A stretch of DNA of 64,000 nt from Chelydra serpentina. Taxonomy: Eukaryota; Chordata; Testudines; Chelydridae. Shown here one piece after another: positions 11,116 to 21,402 of this stretch. Below the pieces are notes generated by a model. The model saw nothing but the letters and a program-made list of their open reading frames with translations, did not search any database and had not been told where the DNA came from. Location of the stretch: NCBI GenBank assembly GCA_037349315.1, contig JBAIAC010000008.1:120278001-120342000 (forward strand), in the 5' to 3' direction. Numbering within the stretch: position 1 is the first letter of the stretch; each line of letters starts with the position of its first letter. The translations under genes and the position numbers were made by a program.

Positions 11116-13600
11116 AGTGTTCTTGAAGAATCTGACAGCTCACTTGCAATTCTAGCTAGTTCATTAATGCCAATCAGATAATTAAAGAGGCAAGTACTCA
11201 GATTCCCACCCACCATTCAAGTCACAGTCACAGATGTACAGGGACAGCATGAAAACAAGATCTTTGTTTACTTGGGGCAGTGGTGCAAAACCAACGGCTG
11301 CATTGGCAACTTACAAGGGGCCAGAGTGCTGGACCTAATTTGCATATCTTTACATAAATTTGCATGTGTGACTTTACCAGCGGGACGCACACACCACTAC
11401 TTTTATTTGCACTATTGGTGTATACAGTGCTTTGCAAAAAGCACACGGAAAGGCAACATAAGCCCTGAAGGCTGAGAACAGGCATCAGTGCTGACACAGG
11501 CACTGCTTTTCTGATGTAACTTCTTGTTCTCCAGGTTTAAGTCTGAGGGGGTCACCTCTCTGCTCTAGAGATGGGTCCCAACCAAAATGAGAGCTGACGC
11601 TCCGGGAAAGTTCAGCTCCAGATACAACGTTTGTGTCTGACTCAGCCCTAGCTTGTTCAACTATACAAACGAGTACCTCTAAAGATGCTTGTATAAAAAG
11701 CCGTTCTCTTATGTCCCTGAGTAGCTCCCACTCACAAAGCACATAGGGCCTGATCCAAAGCCCACTGAAGCCAATGGAAAACCTTACAGAAATTAATTCT
11801 TAGGTTGACTTTCATTGGTAGCAATTCAGTAAGTTTCCTTCACCCTTAAAGACTCCTCAGTTCTAGATGAATTTTAGCTTCTGTTTCTTCAGGTTTGGCT
11901 GAAAACAGGTCTGCGGACAACCTGAACGTGGTTTGTCCCTTTGAAAGTACTATAGACCAAGCGAGCCTTGAATACTCTTAATCTCTTCATCACAGGGACA
12001 GCTACTCAGGACTTCTCTTCACAGAGAGCTGCTGTTGAAATGTGCCATGCAGTGGGTTAAGATTTCAGGTGGAGAATGAGCAGTGGAAGCAGATGGACTT
12101 TTAAGAGGCAGAAATCCTCTCTGCATGCAAACACCTCCCACAATTAAAAAACAAGGGAAGAGAAGTCTAGAAAACATTATGCCTATGCACAATTCTTTCT
12201 GTTAAAATATGCTTCCCATAGTTTCCCAGGAAGCACTAGCAGGTTTTTGGAAGAAATATTGCTAAGTATTTCTTTTAAAGCAGTGACAGCTGCTTCAGTG
12301 TCACTCCACAAACATCTGGGTCATAGAGCCCTTAATGAATTTTCAGAAAGATAGCAGCTTCAGAACGGGGCAAAACCGTGGCACAAGACAAGGGCTCAGG
12401 GCAGGCCTATTGTTAGATGGTGAGTTGTAGCTAGCTCCCCTCAAAGTGAGCTGGAAGAGAGGGAGAGAGAGAGGGGGAGAGAGAGAGAGAGAGCCTGTCT
12501 CCATTGTGGTTGTTCCACAAACGCCCATGCTCATTAGTCAATCCTATCTCGATTCCTGTGCAATGTCTTTCCTAGCGAAACATGAAATCAGCAGGAAACA
12601 GAGGTGGTTTATGGACTGCTTGTTGCCGAGAGCAGCCTGCTCATTCTAAACGGCAGTTAAATTCAGTATAAAATAAAAGAGCTGAAGCAAGAAGCAACTT
12701 GCACTCTCAGAACGACACGTCCTTTGCTCCCAGTTCTCTCTCCCCTTTTGCACAGCAGAACTACTTTCCTACTAGTGGGATGAACATTTAGCTGAACAGA
12801 TGTTGCAGGGTTCAGAATAGAGGGTGAATTAACATCAGCAGTCAGAGCACATGTGTAATAGCTGCAGAGATGGGGGACCCTGGTTTTGAATGGAGGACCT
12901 CCTGGCCTCAAAGCAGTAACTTCGCTCAATTGAGCTAAGAAAACAGTTGCCACAGGTCAGCTTGAGCGATGCTGAGATAAGAAAATACATCAAGGCAATG
13001 AATTATCTGCTGATTAAAGTTGCCCTGGGATAATTTCAATTACCTCCAGTTCTAGAAACCCAATCTGCTTTTACAGAATCAGGTGCTTTCAGCTCTGCAA
13101 ACCAGGAGTCTGTACTCCTGTAAACCACGTGCAGAACTTGGGGCCTTGCTGATGCAATGAGTTAGCACACTGGCCTCCCAGTCCTGGAGAACTGGGCCCA
13201 GGCCACAAGAAAAATGTTTCCTCCTAATCCTCACTTATCCACACACAAAAGACACTGTGCAGTTTGGCACAATGCAGCATAACCGGCAGTCTCTGTCCTA
13301 GAGAAGCCAAGCGACTGGAAGAACAGGATGTGCTGCAGGTCAGGATTGCAGTGTATTGTGCCGCACTGGTAAAGCTACCTGGCAGCTGCAGGTCATTGAC
13401 AGAGCTGTGAAGGGGGAAGCTTGGGCCACAGTTGTTCTCATTATGCCTGAGATGTTTTTAGCCAGTACTAACAGCCTCCCACTTTCATTTTCTCACAAAG
13501 ATAATTGAAATGAGAGCTTAGTGCAAAACATCCCTTTTACCCAGTTAAGTTTATGGCACGTTTGGACAGATTTTAAGCACAAATGCAGCCAGTCACAAAA
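11116..13600. other. No gene recognised; GA-rich simple repeat
   Basis: Apart from a (GA)n-rich tract at about 12450-12492 and a short 'cctgatccaaagcccactgaag' repeat motif at 11749, I see no element or gene. Open frames here are short and unconvincing. Confidence 0.4.
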
Positions 13601-13609
13601 TACCTCTCT

Positions 13610-13800
13610 CTTATACAGCACATTTCATCCATAGATCGCAAAGCATTTTGCATACAGTGAGTATCATTATCCTCATGTTAAAAATGGAGAAATCAAGGCA
13701 CAGAGCAGTAAAGTGACTTGCCCAAAGTCACCCAGTAGGCCAGTGGCAGAGCTGGGGGGAAAAACATGTCCCAGACCAGTGCTCTGTGTACTAAGTCACG
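13610..13800 (+). repeat. Ancient amniote repeat copy
   Basis: It keeps the order 'gcaaagcattttgcata', 'tatcattatcctcatgtta', 'aggcacagagcagtaaagtg', 'acttgcccaaagtcaccc', as in the copies at 4655 and 44330. The 83-codon frame across it is not a gene. Confidence 0.5.
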
Positions 13801-14260
13801 CTGTTCTGAAGAAAAAACAGGGAATGTTGTGCTCACTTAAAATGACACACCTAAGTTGCCAATATATTTGTTTGGATCATGATACTTCAGCTGCTATCAG
13901 TGGACACAGCAAGCTGAGCTTCCTGCAAAATTTCAGGAAAAAATTAGGCAGAGGCAAACCATAAGAAGGCTTCAACATTTGAAAAACAAGGCTGGACATG
14001 CAGGCTGCAAAAATGGGGTCCCCAGTTCACCACCAGTGCACCTCTGCAGGTAGAAGCTATAGTGTCGACATGCATCAGGAATTTTTTGTTCCATTGTCAC
14101 TTAACTTTATTCGGAGGATTTCAGGTTGAGGCCATGACAAAACTAGCTCTGTGGAAGTCCTGGTTCCCCAAAGTTTGGGATTGTTGGAATCCAGATAGTG
14201 GTCTGGGCCCCTCCATGCTGGTAAAGCAAATCACATTACAGGTGGGGCCAGGCTCTTTAA

Positions 14261-14357
14261 GGCCTCATCTACACTGGCAAAAATGGGACCTGCAATTTAC
14301 TGCTGTAGCAAGTTCACTGAAGGTACCAAAGGTAGAAGCTGTGGTGTAGATACAGCT
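14261..14357. mobile_element. Short MITE-like element
   Basis: 'ggcctcatctacactggc' at the left and 'gtggtgtagatacagctc' at the right are inverted ends about 97 bp apart. Confidence 0.45.
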
Positions 14358-14596
14358 CAGGCATTTCTATCACCATGTCATCTAACCCTGCTCAGAGGGG
14401 TTTTGGTTCAGGCTTTCATAGAGTTGTGTTAGAATATGGCTTACTTGGCAAGTGAGTTTGACCTGCTCACATTTAAACACTATTTTGAAACCTGTGTCTA
14501 TGGGCCCTAATTTAAAAGTGTATGGGCATTCAGGCAAGGGATCACTGGCTGGAATTATAAATTAAAGGCACCACCACCATTTAGTTCTTTTGGGCC

Positions 14597-15600
14597 AAAT
14601 CCTTAACAAGACAATAGGAATGAACAGGAAGTTTCCAAGATGGTGGAGGTTAACAATAGGGTTTCCCAAGGGACCATACTGGATCCAGTGTCGTTTAATA
14701 TATTTAATCTGGAAATGAGGGTGAACAATGAGGGGACAAAATCTGCAGAGGACACAAAATATTTAAGGTTTAGTCAGGAATAAAAAATGTAGAGAGCTCC
14801 AGAGGGACCTAGCCAGATTAATGACACTTGAACGAGAAGCATGATGGCAGATGAACTACAATGTTGACAAAAGCTAGGCACTGCACTTCGGAAGGAGTAA
14901 CCTGAACTAATGTCAGGGCCGGCTCCAGGCATCAGCAAAGGAAGCAGGTGCTTGGGGTGGCACATCTGAAGGGGCGGCATTCCGGCCATTCCTGGGGCGG
15001 CACATTTCAAGGACGTTCATTGTGTTCGGCAGCTCCGGCCGCGGCTTTTTATTTTTATTTATTTATTTATTTATTGCTTCAGCAGTTCCGGCCGCGGCTT
15101 TTTGGGGGGGCGTGGGGGTGGCAAAAAAGCTAGAGCCGTCCCTGACTAATGTTACACAGTGTTGGACTCTAAATTAGCTATAAGGCCTCTGAAAAATCAC
15201 CTGAACATCATTATAGACAACCCAATGAAAAATAGCAAGACTGTGTTTATTTCTGGTCACCCTAACTCCAAAAAAGAAATAGCAGATCTAGTAGGGTCCA
15301 GAGATGGGTGAAGGAAACAAATAGAGACTTCTGTATGAGTAGAGCCAGGAAAAAATTGGGACTGTCTAGTTCTGAAGAAAAGAACAGGAGATGTGATAGA
15401 GATATAGAAAATAATGAATAATTTAGCGATGGTAAATCTGTTCCTCCTATTTACCTATTTGTATAATGCAAGAGCAAAGGGATAGTTCTTGAAAGGTAAA
15501 TTTAAAACTGATATGGAAATTCTCTCTTTTTCCATTTAAATACAACACCTAACTAATCTGTGGAACTCACTGCTGTAAGAAATTCTTTGTTTGAATAAAA
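14597..15600 (+). repeat. Old CR1 LINE fragment, split by a MITE
   Basis: The strand reads as decayed CR1 reverse transcriptase: 'gggtttcccaagggaccata' (GVPQG region), 'gaggacacaaaat' (ADD-TK region), then after the insertion 'ggtcaccctaactcc' and 'gtggaactcactgctgta' (WNSL region). Many stops and frameshifts are present. The piece is interrupted at 14914-15144 by a hAT-like MITE. Confidence 0.65.
14914..15144. mobile_element. hAT-like MITE, 231 bp, with 8-bp target duplication
   Basis: The ends CAGGGCCGGCTC and GAGCCGTCCCTG are inverted repeats with one mismatch. The 8-bp sequence ACTAATGT is duplicated exactly on both sides (14906-14913 and 15145-15152), the hallmark of hAT insertion. The interior includes an (ATTT)n tract near 15050. 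It sits inside an old CR1, so it is younger than that copy. Confidence 0.85.
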
Positions 15601-16061
15601 GTTTTAACAAAATTACTTGGCAAATTCAGCACTCGTGTGAGTGCATGAACTTTTTAACTTGGCTTTAACAACTTGTGAAATGTTTGGAAGCAGCTATTTA
15701 TTTTTTGAGAATAAATCTATAATTGCATTAATCGGAAAAATTAGAAGCTGTTTCCATAAAAATCACCACTTTTCCAAAGTTTGAACTCACAACTTTTGAA
15801 ATGTGAAAGAGTAACTTTCATCACCAAGCTAGAGTTTTAGGTTACAGCTGTTAAGAGCTTATAGGAGTTACAGCAACTATAGAAAGGCTCCCCTGAATGC
15901 AGCAGAAACAGTGAAAGTTACAAGTACAAAATGTAATGAACAAAATGAATACAAGGCTCCAGGGTGGGATTTTCAAAGGAGCCTAAGGGAGTTAGGTGCA
16001 CGACTCTCATTGAATTTCAGGGAAGTCTGAAAATCACAGCCTCAGTGTTCACTCAAAACCT

Positions 16062-16630
16062 GTTCATAGGACATAGAACATAAGAACGGCCATACTGGGT
16101 CAGACCAAAGGTCCATCTAGCCCAGTATCCTGTCTTCCACAGTGGCCAATGCCAGGTGCCCCAGGGGGAATGAACAGGTAATCATCAAGTGAACCTTTCC
16201 CTGTCTCTCATTCCCGGCTTCTGACAAAAAGAGGCTAGGAACACAATCCCTGCCCATCCTGGCTAATAGCCATTGATGGACCTATTCTCCATGAATTTAT
16301 CTAGTTCTTATTTGAACCCTGTTATAGTCTTGGCCTTCACAACATCCTCTGGCAAAGAGTTCCACAGATTGACTCTGCGTTGTGTGTAGAAATACTTCCT
16401 TTTGTTTGTTTTAACCCTGCTGCCTATTAATATCATTTGGTGGCCCCTAGTTCTTGTGTTATGAGAAGGAGTAAATAACACTTCCTTATTCACTTTCTCC
16501 ACACCAGTCATGATTTTATAAAACTCTATCATAGCCTCCCTTGGTCGTCTCTCTTCCAAGCTGAAAAGTCCCAATCTTATTAATCTCATACAGCAGCCAT
16601 TCCATACCCCTAATCATTTCTGTTGCCCTA
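16062..16630 (-). repeat. CR1 LINE 3' part, minus strand
   Basis: On the minus strand a 93-codon stretch (16589-16308) reads as the C-terminal end of CR1 ORF2, with [10 protein letters not shown] and [12 protein letters not shown] as landmarks. The 3' UTR follows and ends near 16062 with the usual '(t)tctatg' terminus. The copy is 5'-truncated. Confidence 0.8.
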
Positions 16631-17054
16631 TGAACATGCAAAATTTCATGACAATTAGACTTAATTGACTGTGTTTAGCTGCTTCTATGATAGTGTGAGG
16701 AGGAGATGGTGCTAATCAAAGCTTTTCCTGTAGGCGCCTTATAAATGTCTCCATATATAGGGCAGCTATTAAAATGGGAGAGTGGGAAGGTCTGCCCAAG
16801 GATCACAGAAATATTTCCAATGCTTAGAACTGGCTGGGCCGTATCCCCAAATCCCCATCAAGTTCATCCCTTAAAAGAGAGCAGCACTTGCACTCTTGCT
16901 CACATGGAGCCCCATTCCTGTAATCGGATCCATGGAAGTGGATCCCTGAACACCTGCAGTCCCACTGAAGTGAGCAAAGGGTCTGTACAGGCACAGTGGT
17001 TCAACTACACAGATCTGATTGGAGGATCAGGGTCTTGGCTTGAGTCCATACTAT

Positions 17055-17150
17055 GGGCTTGTCTACATTGGAGTTTTTAGTGCTATGGGTAGCTACAATG
17101 ATGTAGCTGCGCCGCGGTAAAACCCTAGAGCAGGCTAGCTGCACTGGTGT
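17055..17150. repeat. MITE-like end fragment
   Basis: 'gggcttgtctacattggag' followed by 'agctacaatgatgtagctgc' is the left end of the common MITE class; no right end is visible. Confidence 0.35.
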
Positions 17151-17224
17151 AAAAAGTGACTTGAATATTGCCATTTACCCTGGTTTGAAAAAGGAGACAT
17201 ATGACTCTCAATATAGGCAATATG

Positions 17225-17306
17225 GAACAGATCCCAGTGCCCATTAAGATCAGTGGGAGTCTTCCCATTGACTTCAATGGGCTTTGGCTCAGGCCTATGT
17301 AGAGTA
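17225..17306. repeat. Palindromic repeat 'CAATGGGCTTTGG' type
   Basis: 'agatcccagtgcccattaag' and 'cattgacttcaatgggcttt' form an imperfect inverted pair typical of a small reptile repeat; related copies lie at 11749 and 25910. Confidence 0.4.
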
Positions 17307-17318
17307 TGTTGCTTAAAT

Positions 17319-17650
17319 CAGTAGTTCTCAAAGCCGGTCCGCCGCTTGTTCAAGGAAAGCCCTGGGCGGGGCAGGCCGGTTTGTGTACCTGCCGCGTCCG
17401 CAGGTTCGGCCAATCGCAGCTCCCACTGACCGCGGTTCGCCGCTCCAGGCCAATGGGGGTTGCAGAAAGGGCGGCAAGCACATCTCTTGGCCCGTGCCAC
17501 TTTCCACAGCCCCCATTGGCCTGGAGCGGCGAACCATGGCCAGTAGGAGCCGCGATCGGCCGAACCTGTGGATGCGGCAGGTACACAAACCAGCCCGGCC
17601 CACCTGGGGCTTTCCCTAAACAAGCGGCGGACTGGCTTTGAGAACCACTG
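17319..17650. mobile_element. hAT-like foldback MITE, 332 bp, 8-bp target duplication
   Basis: The 8-bp GCTTAAAT is repeated exactly at 17311-17318 and 17651-17658. The ends CAGTAGTTCTCAAAGCCGGT and GCCAGTCCGCCGCTTG-type right arm are inverted, and most of the element is one long palindrome: 'cgcaggttcggccaatcgca' and 'gccgctccaggccaatgggg' recur reverse-complemented after a short centre near 17500. It is very CpG-rich compared with its flanks. Overlapping open frames on both strands result from the palindrome and are not genes. Confidence 0.85.
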
Positions 17651-18503
17651 GCTTAAATCACATGTATATTTTTTATACTCCTTTTTATTGAAAATCATTT
17701 GAGTACACAAAATGAGTAATCCTCTCGAACTCAGTGGGACTATTCTTGTACATGTGTGTTTGCAGGACTGGGTCCTTGGTGTGTCTAACTTTGCAGGAGC
17801 AGAAAGGGTAATGTATTGCCTCTTAGCTTTTCTTTGGGGGTGAATCCCATAGCTAAGGTTGCATTCCCTGTTTTCCCAGTTTTGACGGTAACATGAACCT
17901 TGTGATGGACATTGAGGAGAGCTGGGTGATTCAAGATTCACTCACAACTTTCCCAACAATTTCATCTTTCAAATGAAATATCTGATGCTTGGTCTTTTTC
18001 GTTGTAAGCAAAACACCCTTCATAATTTTTTATTTACATAAAGGTAGGGAGGGAAGGAAAAAGCCAACTCTTTCCATTTAAAATTTCTAACCAGATCTGG
18101 ATATCAAAGCTCCAAGTCTGGGAGTGTTCATATCAAGGACTTCTGTTTAAGTTCATCTCTTGTCAAAAGGACATATAACCAGAGCTTTTGCATGATTTCA
18201 ACCCCAAACTGTAAGAGACTCAAGCCATGGTAGGCCAAAGCTTAGCACAGGTTTGACAGCGGGTGCACAAAACTCAGCAGAACTTTAGATGGACCAGGCC
18301 TGAGTCATAGCAAAACCTGACACCATGTGTGTTTGCAAGATCCTGATGATTTGGTTATGAAAGTTCAGCTGAGCTTTGATACAAACCACATGGTTTATGT
18401 AATTACCTGGGTATGATGGGGTGAATTAAAGACAAACTGTCAGTCTTAAACTTGAGTCACCCTGTTTCCCCTCAACTTGCATCACAAATGTCTTGTTACT
18501 TAA

Positions 18504-18602
18504 GGAATCATAGAATCGTAGGACAGAAAGGGACCTCAGGAGGTCATCTATTCCAGTCCCCTGCATCGTGGCAGGACTAAGTACTATCAAGACCACCCCT
18601 TA
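18504..18602 (-). repeat. CR1 LINE 3' tail, minus strand
   Basis: 'aatcatagaatcgtaggaca' and 'gaaagggacctcaggagg' and 'ccagtcccctgcat' are the reverse complement of a CR1 3' end. Confidence 0.65.
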
Positions 18603-19084
18603 CATGCATTTATTTTCCTTTCTTCAGCAATGCTCTGTTATGTGGTGAACTAGACCTCTTGATGCACTGCAAGGGTGAGCAATCCTTTTTGGACGCTACA
18701 TTTCCATCAGCCTACCCCCAAAATCAAAGTAGTTCCCTCAGAACATGGGAAATTCCATATTCCTTTATTTTAATTATTCTGGGCATCTGCTAAAGACTAC
18801 AAAGAAAGGGGGAAGCTTATTATTTTACTTGCTAATTATTAAACACTTTTTGTTCAACAAGTTAAAAAGGAGGCTCAATGTTAGCTTGATGCTTCCCAAT
18901 TTGATGGCATCTCCACAAACCCTTATGGCCGTGGGTAGGTTCTGGTCTCTTTCTCTGATCTTTCAACCATCTACCTCCTTTCTCTTCACTTTTCTTTTCT
19001 CACATGCCTCTTCACCTCTTTCTAAACTCCCCTCACCCCCGAAACCAAATGATCCTCTTTAACAAATAAATACAAAATAATTTC

Positions 19085-19290
19085 ATATTATTGCTAATAC
19101 TCTGCACTTACAGTACATGGAACATTACATCTGAGGATTGCTAAATACTTTACAGATATAAATTAATTAAAGCCTCCCAGCATTCCCATGGGTATAAGAG
19201 TATTTTATCCCCTCTTTAATACAAGAGGAAACAAGGCACAGAAAGTGCAACCACCTCACCAGATAAGAAGTCTGGGGCAGAGTTGGTCAT
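19085..19290 (+). repeat. Ancient amniote repeat copy
   Basis: 'aatactttacagatataaa', 'agcctcccagcattcccatg', 'tatcccctctttaatacaag', 'aggcacagaaagtgcaa' keep the order of the family at 4655 and 13610, heavily decayed. Confidence 0.4.
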
Positions 19291-19299
19291 AAATGTCAG

Positions 19300-20920
19300 T
19301 AGTTCTATCTCACAGACCCCTGCTTCAACTATCATGCATTACTCCCTAATGTTAGAAAATAAATCTTTTTTTAAAAAAATAAATCTTAAATCCATACACA
19401 AGAGCTGTTTCTTTCTTAAGGGACCAATCCTGCTCCTACCAAAAGCAGTACCAAAATTCCCACTGATTACAATGCGAGCAGGACTGAGTCCTAATTTTGA
19501 GAATGAATTTGCTGCTCACAAAATCCTGGGTCTGTCCAGCAGGGAAAGAAAAGAAAATCCTCTAGGGATCTGAGCCTGAAATTCATTCTCTCACAAGTAG
19601 TCCCATCTCACTAAGTCTCCATGCAAGCATACACTTTGGACCTGTCCCTATTTAAGTCAATGGCAAACTTCCCATTAACTTTTAGGATGCGGGATCAGGA
19701 CCATTGTATGGATCCTAAAAATCCGGTGGCGGTGGAGGAAAGGGAAGGAATCTTCTAGTGGCTTGCTAGCATAAATGATATGAACTCAAGTAGAAAATGG
19801 AGTTGTAACTCTCTCCCCTCTCTATCCTAATCCCACAAACAGCCCATGACTTGAAATCTCTGGAGGGGATCATTTTGTTGGCACAGCCTATTGGTACTAG
19901 TACAAAAGCTAGGCTGGCTGACAAACCTTTGGATTCATTAAAGCAGCTTCCCTCTGCTGACCTAAGCCTGCCTCTTAGTATAATCATGAAAAATGTTATG
20001 CCAGAGCAATTGGAAATATCGAGGCTCTCTTTTGAAGAGAGGCAGGAAAATGTATTGAAATAATCATCAGTTTAAAAAAAAAACCCGAAGGTGCTTTAAA
20101 TATTCCTGGCATGATTAATGGGGTCTTTTTGTGTAGCTGTGGTAGAGTTTTTATGTCCGTGACTGTCTCTCTTTTTGTCTCTTTCAACATCTACTCAGAG
20201 CTCCAGGATTTAAATTTCAACACAGCTCAACATGGAATCCGACAGTCCTATCAACTTGGGGGGGGAGGGGGAAGGGGGATTGTTTTCTTCCCCTCCATCT
20301 CATGTATCATTAACAGCAATACAGGTTCTGTAGGCCAAATTCTGTCCTCGTTTACACCTCTGCAACCCCATTGCTTTCCAGTTCCTTCCTCGGTAATCCT
20401 AGTATTGGTTTGCCCAGGTGTAGTTGGCCCTGTGATCTACATTTAGCAAACATTTCTGGTGATGCTGCTCAGCAAGGAATAGGGATGTCAATGGGGCTAC
20501 TCACCTGCTTAAGTGCTTTGCTCTGAGAGACCAGGGATGCTAATGACTAGAACGTTGTCATGGATCTAGCCTCATCTGGGGATCTGGGCCCAATTACTGC
20601 TCAGTGGGCAGCTTCCCTCAACGCAGCAGCTGTATGGCTCATCAGCTTCTCTTCCTATCCTCCCCTCGCAGCTGGGCAGGCCAAGCAGCAGTTAGGGCAT
20701 CTCCCAGATAATCACTAAGAGGAGAAAACAGCTGCTATTTGGGCCCAGCGAATGGATGGGATTATCTACTCTCCCTTTGATCTTGCCATGTGGAGGAATA
20801 GTTGAAGGGAGTATCTGTCTTCCACCCATGTGGGGAGCAATGGGGGAGAAAAAAAGGAGGGATTGTTCATTAGGGTGTTTCAAGCCCCATAACACTGCTC
20901 TACAGCCAAAATGCTTCTGA
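19300..20920. other. No gene recognised
   Basis: Short frames are present but show no family features. A 'ggccaaattctgtcctcg' motif near 20333 and 'gtcaatggggctactcacc' near 20487 look like parts of common small reptile repeats, without clear ends. Confidence 0.35.
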
Positions 20921-21184
20921 AATAAATGTAGTCAAACTTTACTAATTCTGGGTCACTGAGAACGAAAATGATGCTTAAAATTGTTGATTGGCTCTAGTTT
21001 TCAAGACATGCTATTGGGTCAGTATATACGACCCTTGACTTGGGAATGGTGGAGGATAAGTGAGTTATAAAGGGAAGGGATCTCAATTTAAACCAGAAAT
21101 GACTAAAATACATCTTTGACTGGATCTATGACTAAATCTATGACTGGGTTTGGACAGTACTTGCTTTTTAGGCAAAACAATGAA

Positions 21185-21265
21185 TGATGCAATCTGAAGC
21201 TGGTATTGCGTCATCCATGATATGAATTGCATCATGTTATTCCTAGAAGTCATGGATGATGCAAT
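21185..21265. promoter_or_regulatory. Cluster of four TGATGCAAT-type motifs upstream of the gene
   Basis: TGATGCAAT occurs at 21185-21193 and 21257-21265, its exact reverse complement ATTGCATCA at 21226-21234, and a one-mismatch form ATTGCGTCA at 21205-21213. They lie 140-220 bases before the ATG at 21403. ATTGCATCA is known as the core of the C/EBP-ATF composite (amino-acid response) element bound by ATF4 with C/EBP partners. Function here is an inference; the sites could instead be subterminal transposase-binding repeats. Confidence 0.4.
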
Positions 21266-21402
21266 CATAACGAAGCTTACATCACTCTGCTGAACAAATT
21301 GCCCTGTATCAGCTCTAGAAATCATACAGTGTCGTGCTCTCTTATTTGTCAGTGTTTGATTTTGCAAAGGGACACATTTCTGTTTAGCCAAAGTGAGCAG
21401 AG

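Noticed and set aside
17318..17941. Long open frames on both strands
   Set aside because: They result from the palindromic, CpG-rich hAT-like element at 17319-17650; mirror-image frames occur on both strands.
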